A stretch of DNA of 64,000 bases from Notolepis coatsorum. Taxonomy: Eukaryota; Chordata; Actinopteri; Aulopiformes; Paralepididae. The translations under genes were made by a program, and so were the position numbers. The notes under the pieces were generated by a model that saw only the letters and a program-made list of their open reading frames with translations, ran no database searches and was not told the DNA's origin. The stretch lies in the NCBI GenBank assembly GCA_963971535.1, contig OZ020589.1, positions 68,239,239 to 68,303,238 of the forward strand. Reading direction: 5' to 3'. Positions 50,701-60,700 of the stretch are shown here, piece after piece (the stretch's first letter is position 1; each line of letters begins with the position of its first letter).

Positions 50701-53700
50701 CAGTGCCGCTCGGTGACATTGAGTAGGATATTACAATGGAATAAAAGCCAAAACAACCTTGCCACGTATATACGTGGTTGGCCCTTTAACACTTTGAATG
50801 CCGACGACGACTATTCTTGTTTTATCATGCCCCCCGTTGAGTGCCGACGACGAGAAATGTCGTTTGATTTTTTTATTAGCGATCTGAATTCATATTTCAT
50901 CAACCGAGTCTCCCGTTGGTACAGCAGCCCCTGCAGGAGCTCCGATGGGAAAAAACCGCCCCCTATTGTCTATCCCTGTGTAACTGCAGGTCAGTCGATT
51001 AAGACTGACCTGGGATCTGTAGATCTGTAGAGGTGGCGCCAACTGGCTCCATTGTGCTGGCGAGCCGTCTGATGTAGAGGGATCTGATCGCGAGTTGGAA
51101 TGCAGCCTGGAATATATATTTACAGCAGCCAATAATCAATCAATAAGCGTGATCGATATTTGGAATGGCGATCAGGAATTGGAATAATCTTTTTGGAGAA
51201 CATCTGATCTAAGGTAAGGAGTCTATGTTACCAGTCTTGGGGTAATCGGAGCTGTATTCACTGAGATAACAGCGTGTCCCTATGTGTGCGTGTGTGTGTG
51301 TGTGTGTGATCTTGAGGAAATGGATAATAGATTTTTCAACCCGCCTCTATAGCGTGCATAAGTACTAGGGATGCACCGAAAATTCGGCCACCGAAAGTTT
51401 TAGGCCGAAAATGGCCTTTCGGCTTTCGGCCGAAAGAGTTTTTTCACCGAAAATATATCACCGAAACAGAAGCAACCTGTAACCTAACGCGTGTTGTTGT
51501 GATGATGTCATCACAAAGCGGATTCATTACATGCGCGCTGTGAGCTCTTCAGTCCTGCGTCCTCCTCTTGGGACTCGGGAGCAATGCATCTCCTCGGGAG
51601 TCGCGCTGTTTCTATGTAAACTCCGCGCGCAACGAGTCCAATAAATGCGTCTTTAACATACTTTATCCTTATTTACTATATGCCCGTTGCGGTTAATCAC
51701 TGAGTGATCTAATATGCATATTATTCAGAGCGAGAGGGGGAGGGATTGTGTTTCTCACATTGACGCTGCCTGTCATCTGGGGACTAGAAAGCAGGGCTCG
51801 AGACTAACGATGTCCCGTCGTCCCGGGGACGATCAAATATTGATTTGGGACGAACAGAAATCTTTTTTGGGACGCAACCAGGACGGGGAGGATTTTTTCT
51901 TTTTTTTCACAGGAAATGTAAATTAGCCGACTGTCAGTGCGCGCATATATTGCTGTCAAATGGTGAATCTAAACGTTGCATGATTAGCCGAATCCAATGT
52001 CTATCTCCGTCTCCCAAGGCAGCGATACGCTAATCCAACATCAAGCTCCTACCCACCACTCCTCAGCCAGTCGCGCTGCAGCATCAAGCTCCTACCCACC
52101 TCTCCGCAGCCAGTCGCGCTGCTGCAGCAGCATCACACCCCGAATGAATCTCGCTCCAAAAAATAAAAACGTGTTATCAGGTGAGGGAAATCTCTCTTAC
52201 CTAGGCTTTCTCCACTGTACAAAAACACTGCGAAAAGTTAATAAATAAAAAAAACACGCTATACTGTCACTGTGGCATCCTCTCAGTGAAGCGAGCACTG
52301 TAAACAATAAACATGCTGCGCTATTTAAAGAGGGTGAACACAGCAGAAGATGGAGAACAGTCCCAAACTGACCAACAAGGAACTGCATCCACATCCAGCA
52401 ATACTACCCCAGGCCCAGGGCCTGAGTCTAAGGTGAGGACACATTTAAATCACAGAAGTGTAATGTTAGTCTATTGGAACTGTATAGAGTTATCGACGCG
52501 TTCTAGTTATAGCTGCTTATTATAGCTAACGTTACTGACTAACGTATCAGACTGCCACTGATTAATCCATAGTTCACACTATTTTATTCTTATTGTTAAT
52601 ATTATTATATTGTTATTCCTATTTTAGTCCTATATTGACCTAATGTTTATTGTTGTTCAATGTGAGCGATACATAGTCTGCTCTGTTGTGCCGAATTTCC
52701 CTCGGGATTATTAAAGGATTTCTATTCGATTCTATACTAACACGTAATGTTACTACCATTGCGAGTTAATTGGCACAACGTTACATTTATCGAAACGAAC
52801 ACGGAGAAATAGACGACTTCACTTCAGCTACATGATGAATCTATATTATTCAGTGAGGAGGGCCCGCTGGAATTTAGCAGCAGTTATCAATATCGACCAG
52901 GAGGACAGCGCGATCTAAGGGACATGTTTCATTACTAGTCAAGTGTCATTACTTTAGTTATCAAAGGTGGAATCTCTGGACGCAATGACATTATATAGTT
53001 TAAAGCTAAACTACGTTTTTCTTTCTTGTTAGAAGAAGGATAACTTATTCAGTTAGATTTGATTTGATTTTTATTTATCTAACATTTTCAACCATAAACA
53101 CACATTTGTAATAAAAAAAAAAAACTAAAACGAAATAAAATACAAATACATTTAATCAACATGGCTCCAATTGGTTGACTATAACAGCACCGTGACCAAA
53201 TATCCCTATATTGTTAAACACTATTTTTTATATATATATATTTATTTTTAATCATAATTATTCTTGTGAAATCTTTCCACCTGGGAGCCTTTTGACTAAA
53301 TCAATTAATTCTCCCCTTCTCTGAATGGTGTTTCTTATGGCAATAACAACTATAGACGACAAAACCAAAGTAAATAAACAACATTTGATTTTTGGGACGG
53401 TTACATTCACTTTGGGACGGTTAAAATTGTATTTCGGGACGGTGGTGAAAAAAGTTAGTCTGGAGCCCTGCTAGAAAGGTGCGCTCAGTAGAGTAGAGTA
53501 GAGTAGAGTAGAGTAGAGTAGAGTAGAGTAGAGAGAGAGAGAGAGAGATCGATCGATCGATCACCTTAGACTCAGGCCCTGGGCCTAGGGTAGTATTGCT
53601 GGATGTGGATGCAGTTCCTTGTTGGTCAGTTTGGGACTGTTCTCCATCTTCTGCTGTGTTCACCCTCTTTAAATAGCGCAGCATGTTTATTGTTTACAGT

Positions 53701-56700
53701 GCTCGCTTCACTGAGAGGATGCCACAGTGACAGTATAGCGTGTTTTTTTATTTATTTTACTTTTCGCAGTGTTTTTGTACAGTGGAGAAAGCCTAGGTAC
53801 GAGAGATTTCCCTCACCTGATAACACGTTTTTATTTTTTGGAGCGAGATTCATTCGGGGTGTGATGCTGCTGCTGCAGCAGCGCGACTGGCTGCGGAGAG
53901 GTGGGTAGGAGCTTGATGCTGCAGCGCGACTGGCTGAGGAGTGGTGGGTAGGAGCTTGATGTTGGATTAGCGTATCGCTGCCTTGGTAGACGGATAGACA
54001 TTGGATTCGGCTAATCATGCAACGTTTAGATTCACCATTTGACAGCAATATATGCGCGCACTGACAGTCGGCTAATTTACATTTCCTGTGAAAAAAAAGA
54101 AAAAATCCTCCCCGTCCCGGTTGCGTCCCAAAAAAGATTTCTGTTCGTCCCAAATCAATATTTGATCGTCCCCGGGACGACGGGACATCGTTAGTCTCGA
54201 GCCCTGGCGGCGGGGGACGTCGATTAGTATTATTGATGACCAATACAGTGTCCGTGTAAGTAGCCACATTCACAGATCGATTGCTTGCGTTGCACAGCAA
54301 GCTCCGATCCGGCTATAAATTAGGTGATAAATGTCTTACCGTCAGCCCGTGTGATACCCGGCAGCATTTCCCCGTTATCGATCGGCATCTGGTAGATCGA
54401 TATGTCCATTGGTTGATGATAAATCCCCTTATTCCATGGTGAAATCTCCGCTTCGAAACGTGATACATTACACGATGCATGCTGTTGGTTTGTGATCAGA
54501 GTAATATGATACTCCGTTGGAGGGTAAAAAAAAATAATAATCCATTCGCCCACAATGATACTGCAGTGGAGCGATGTCGCCCCTAAGAGGATCTGGCCGG
54601 TATTGCATGTTGCCGATTCCACAGAGGCGGGTAGATCTGCAGAGTCGATCGGGGATCTTGATCCGGTTATTAATATGGAATAAAACAATAACAACTTGCC
54701 ACGGCTATATACGTGCCTCTGGTCCACAACGCATGGCACCGAAACACGTATATATACGTGGCTGGTCCTTAAAGTGTTAAGCATGGCGCCGAAACACGTT
54801 ATACGTGGTTGGCCCCGAATGTGTTAACCCATTCATTGCCGGAGCTTATATCCATCTTTGTAGCCTCTCTGCCAGCTCTATTTGTCTATGGAGATGTTCA
54901 CCTTCTTTGCAGGGCTATAACTTTTTAAATTGTATTGCTAAATTGACATTACTACGGCCCATTCAACATCAATCTATCGTTCAGGATGTAGGAACGTTTT
55001 ACTTTTTCATTCACACATTCATACAATAATACGGTCTAGAGTATAAATATGTTTTTATCGTTTTCTGCAGTATTTCATAGAACGTGAGATATAGCCATAA
55101 ATGCATATATTAGATCATCAAATGCAGTTTGATACCTATCGACGCCAGATAAAAAATGTCAACTGTACACGGTCCTAGACGTTATGACTCTTCATCTGCG
55201 GTTGACCGGAGGGGGGGGGGGGGGTCGTTTATAATTCAATGACCGACGTTAAATAATTTATGTAGTATGGGTGATTTTTGGGACGGTTACATTCACTTTG
55301 GGACGGTTAAAATTGTATTTCGGGACGGTGGTGAAAAAAGTTAGTCTGGAGCCCTGCTAGAAAGGTGCGCTCAGTAGAGTAGAGTAGAGTAGAGTAGAGT
55401 AGAGTAGAGTAGAGAGAGAGAGAGAGAGATCGATCGATCGATCACCTTAGACTCAGGCCCTGGGCCTGGGGTAGTATTGCTGGATGTGGATGCAGTTCCT
55501 TGTTGGTCAGTTTGGGACTGTTCTCCATCTTCTGCTGTGTTCACCCTCTTTAAATAGCGCAGCATGTTTATTGTTTACAGTGCTCGCTTCACTGAGAGGA
55601 TGCCACAGTGACAGTATAGCGTGTTTTTTTATTTATTTTACTTTTCGCAGTGTTTTTGTACAGTGGAGAAAGCCTAGGTACGAGAGATTTCCCTCACCTG
55701 ATAACACGTTTTTATTTTTTGGAGCGAGATTCATTCGGGGTGTGATGCTGCTGCTGCAGCAGCGCGACTGGCTGCGGAGAGGTGGGTAGGAGCTTGATGC
55801 TGCAGCGCGACTGGCTGAGGAGTGGTGGGTAGGAGCTTGATGTTGGATTAGCGTATCGCTGCCTTGGGAGACGGATAGACATTGGATTCGGCTAATCATG
55901 CAACGTTTAGATTCACCATTTGACAGCAATATATGCGCGCACTGACAGTCGGCTAATTTACATTTCCTGTGAAAAAAAAGAAAAAATCCTCCCCGTCCCG
56001 GTTGCGTCCCAAAAAAGATTTCTGTTCGTCCCAAATCAATATTTGATCGTCCCCGGGACGACGGGACATCGTTAGTCTCGAGCCCTGGCGGCGGGGGACG
56101 TCGATTAGTATTATTGATGACCAATACAGTGTCCGTGTAAGTAGCCACATTCACAGATCGATTGCTTGCGTTGCACAGCAAGCTCCGATCCGGCTATAAA
56201 TTAGGTGATAAATGTCTTACCGTCAGCCCGTGTGATACCCGGCAGCATTTCCCCGTTATCGATCGGCATCTGGTAGATCGATATGTCCATTGGTTGATGA
56301 TAAATCCCCTTATTCCATGGTGAAATCTCCGCTTCGAAACGTGATACATTACACGATGCATGCTGTTGGTTTGTGATCAGAGTAATATGATACTCCGTTG
56401 GAGGGTAAAAAAAAATAATAATCCATTCGCCCACAATGATACTGCAGTGGAGCGATGTCGCCCCTAAGAGGATCTGGCCGGTATTGCATGTTGCCGATTC
56501 CACAGAGGCGGGTAGATCTGCAGAGTCGATCGGGGATCTTGATCCGGTTATTAATATGGAATAAAACAATAACAACTTGCCACGGCTATATACGTGCCTC
56601 TGGTCCACAACGCATGGCACCGAAACACGTATATATACGTGGCTGGTCCTTAAAGTGTTAAGCATGGCGCCGAAACACGTTATACGTGGTTGGCCCCGAA

Positions 56701-57730
56701 TGTGTTAACCCATTCATTGCCGGAGCTTATATCCATCTTTGTAGCCTCTCTGCCAGCTCTATTTGTCTATGGAGATGTTCACCTTCTTTGCAGGGCTATA
56801 ACTTTTTAAATTGTATTGCTAAATTGACATTACTACGGCCCATTCAACATCAATCTATCGTTCAGGATGTAGGAACGTTTTACTTTTTCATTCACACATT
56901 CATACAATAATACGGTCTAGAGTATAAATATGTTTTTATCGTTTTCTGCAGTATTTCATAGAACGTGAGATATAGCCATAAATGCATATATTAGATCATC
57001 AAATGCAGTTTGATACCTATCGACGCCAGATAAAAAATGTCAACTGTACACGGTCCTAGACGTTATGACTCTTCATCTGCGGTTGACCGGAGGGGGGGGG
57101 GGGGGTCGTTTATAATTCAATGACCGACGTTAAATAATTTATGTAGTATGGGTGATATATAGATCAGAGCAGTTTGTAGCGAAAATGGTAAAGAAAAACG
57201 CTGAAACTCACCCCAGTCTCCTCTTACCGTTGGGTGATGAGCGTGGAGCAATAAGATCGCTATTATGGGATGTTGATCTAGGTGATCCAGTTCCGGTTTG
57301 TATAATACTAATACATGTCCAATCATGTTGTTTATTGAGTTATGGCAACGGATCGATATGCACGGTGTCTGGATAGAGTCCCGTGAGCGATAGCGAGTGG
57401 CCGGACAGAATAGGGGACGGACTAAGCACTTCCGGCCACTTCCGGTTTTGTCAACTCGCCGATCGGCCACCAGGTGGCGGTATTGAAGCGTTACAGAGTT
57501 GAGCGGAGTCCTACAACACCAGCAAAGACTCCGTGGGTAAAATGTGAATACCATGACGAAAATATGAAATATTGATCTCAAAGACGCTGTAAGACGTCAT
57601 TGGCAGATTACGCATGGCGGAGAATGACGTCTTAACACGTCATCGGCAGAGAAAGGGTTAATAGTAAAAAATAAATCAAATAAACACAACAAAAGAGTGA
57701 CAGGTATGGAAACAGGGAAGAAGAAATGTC

Positions 57731-57767
<37 letters not shown>

Positions 57768-60700
57768 GGCTGTGTTGTATATGGAATAGGGTGACCAGAT
57801 CCCAATAAACCAAATGAGGGACAAAGGGTATGTTTGTGAGGGCCAATGTGGGACAATGTGGGACACCCCCCCCCCCCCCTCCCCTTTTTTTGGTGGACTG
57901 TCCCTGTCGCGTCTATGCTTTTACCAACGCGTTCGTGTTTCCGGGTTCCCGTTTTGCGCTCTGATTGGCCACTGACCTACGCTAGTACGCGCCCCTCCTA
58001 GCTGCTAGGGTGAAGGGACTTGGCTTGGCTGGGACGCTGGTGGTGGGGGGAGAGGGAGGAGGCGTGGGGTGGGCTGTCATCTTTCAAATATATTTGTAGC
58101 TAAACAATTATATTTTATTTATTAGCCTATTCTTAATAATTCTAACTGTATAATTTGGCTTACCGGCAGTGGACGTGCATGGAGATGGTAACTGCTGAGC
58201 TCAAGCGCTGAGGACACAGACCGAGCTCTGGGCTCATTATTATTATTATTATCATGGCGGAGAGAACAATGAGCGCAGAGCTCGGTCTGAGCTCGGTCTG
58301 TGTCATCAAGCGCTGAGGACACAGACCGAGCTCTGCGCTCATTATTATTATTATTATTATTATTATCATGGAGAGAACAAAACGAAGACAACGCACGTTG
58401 CCACAAGTGCAATAAAACATTTGCAAGTATGGGTGGCAATACAAGCAATTTGTCAAAACATCTGTTGTCAGAACATAACATTAGTCTCCAGAAATGCGCC
58501 GTTGGGACTTGTTTTGTCATGTCGCCTGGATGCCCAGGATGCGGTGTCACTCGCGGTCAGATACTAGTAACGTTACGCGACGCATAGAGGTTCTTTCACA
58601 TTGGCTGGGGGGGGGGGGGGGGGCGTTAGCGCGGATGACAACCAATCATGCGGGACATGGTCTCAATATGCGTGACGCGTGAAAGGAGACAGGAATGCTG
58701 TACAATCACGCGCAATGCGTGACGTCTGGTCACCCTAATATGGAATATACGGTAGATTAAATAATGACCACATACAATAATATTGTATGTTATGTTTCTA
58801 CCACTAAAATAAAAAGTTGATCAGATGTACAGTCCCTTATGGAAATAAAATATATTGCAGTATATTTGGAATATAGTGTGATTATTGCCAATATATTGTT
58901 AAATGTATTACAATAACAATATATTATCAAAAGAATATTGAGTAAGTTTCTGTGGTTGCCTGGTGTGGACCCAGGAAATGACTGTGGTTCTGTTCAATTG
59001 AAGGCCATACATGTTGTGTTATTCAGTTATGAATTTTGATGTGTTAGATATTGATATGATGGGCCATACATGCATTCGGTTATGCATTTTTTTTAGATTG
59101 ATTTAGATTTTTAGATGATATTATATTGTTGTTGCAAAGTATTTCATTAGATATTGTGTAAATAGTAGTTTCCAATACTTAATGTGTGAAATTTTACAAT
59201 ACAAATCTTTAAAGGCCGTTTTCTCAAAATGAGTTTTTCATCATACTCTGAGCCAGAAATCTATATTCTATATTCTGAAGGTTTTTACAGAAGGGTTTGT
59301 TGATCCCATCACATTTGTGTGTAGTCACACGGGTGCATTTCAGTAGGCTAGTACAGGTGTTTCTGTGTGTACCTCGTTGGCACTGGCAACCAGTTTCTTC
59401 AGTCCCCAGCTGTCAGAGGCCCAGCGGTCGGCCACCTCCTTGTGAGAGGTGATGATGAAGTTGTCAAAGTAGATCTCGGAAGTCATGGACCACAGCTCCA
59501 GGCCGACGGCCTTGAAGGGCGTCATCTTAAAAGGTTGCTGGTCCTCAAAGTAGTCTGGGTTGTCGATTTTACGGGGGCTCCACACTCCCTGACAAGGAAA
59601 TGACAGCAAATGTCAGGATTTTAAACTGAGAGTGACTTGGTTTGGCGTTCATGTTAATCTCAGGTAAGGGCACAAGGAGGCAGTTGGATTCAAATGATTA
59701 TTCTGACTTGTAATAGAGGAAGAAATTAGCTGTTTCCAGGTGGTAGTTATTATTGCTTAAAGGGGAATGGCACCCATTTTAAATTCACATTATTCACAAG
59801 ATTGTGAATGACATGAATTCTTAAAATGGGTGACATTTCCCCTTCAATGCTGTAGCCGTGTGCAGTGGGTTAAGCAGTTACCTGGAAATTGGTGTTGTCC
59901 ACCAGAGGGGCTTTCCATTTGCCCTTGTACTGGGGGTTGTTGATCATATGGGCTTTCCATTCCCCACAGCCAGGGGCCGTCTCACAGGCTGGGTTAGGCA
60001 CCTGGGGAGCCTCCCACTCTCCATCCATCTCCTCGTCCCTACAGACAGGGGGGGGGGGGGGGGGGGGTAGTACTGTGAGGTTGGCTTCTTCATTAGGAGA
60101 TAATCTGGTAATCAAAGTTTCTTCTTTCTAGTGTGTGCATGTGTACCAGTCTTCAGGTTTCTCTGCGCTGGGATCGGGGACAAACTCTGCCTCCTCATCC
60201 AGCCAGCCCTCTGGTTTCAGAGCATCAGGGTCCTGGATCTTAGCAGGTGCCTCCTCGTCCCTGTAAGACAACAGTCCAGATTAGCTTTTGGCCTTCTCCA
60301 GCCGCACAACAGCCCCGGAAGGCACAATGAAATGAAACGCTTAAAGCTCGTCATCAGCTCCTGGGGCCGGCTGGTCGCCGGGCCGGGGGGACACCGGGCT
60401 TGGGGTCGCGGGGGGCCATTGAGGCGTGGGGCTTTGGCCTTCTGCGGGCCTGGGCTTGGGGTTCTCGTGGGCCGGGGACCTGGGGGTCTGGGTGCCCGGC
60501 TCCGCGCATGGTGGACCAGGATATGGGGGTGCTCGGTTTCTCGGGGAGGAGGGCGGGGTTTCTCTCATGGGGGTCAGAGCGGCTGAGCTTTGCCCGGTGG
60601 GGTCTTGTGTGTTGCGGGGTCGTTGTGCGTGGGGTGGGGTACTTGGTGACATGGGAGGTAGCGGGCTTGGCTTGGTGGTGGGGGGGGGAGGGGGCGGTAC

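Larger units (their letters stand above)
53386..55271. repeat. 1.88-kb tandem duplication, unit 1
   Basis: Repeats as 55272-57152 with an offset of 1886 then 1881 bp (one GAGTA unit of a small microsatellite differs). Substitutions are very few (for example near 53588 and 53990). The unit spans the end of a hAT element, its inverted partial copy, the right half of family B and the left half of family A. The break shows TGAT microhomology. Confidence 0.95.
11639..59372 (-). other. canx: 47.7-kb canx intron made of nested transposons
   Basis: Donor GAG|GTACAC at 59372 and acceptor TTTTCACAG at 11639, phase 0 on both sides. Most of the other introns are 108-740 bp. Nearly all of the length is accounted for by the mobile elements listed between 12 and 58.8 kb. 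Confidence 0.9.

Noticed and set aside
53752-54300. 182-codon minus-strand frame, repeated at 55633
   Set aside because: Crosses the end of the inverted hAT copy into family B, so it is a chance fusion of two elements.
54320-54784. 154-codon minus-strand frame, repeated at 56201-56665
   Set aside because: Duplicated because the DNA is duplicated; corresponds to non-coding family B sequence and is interrupted in other B copies.
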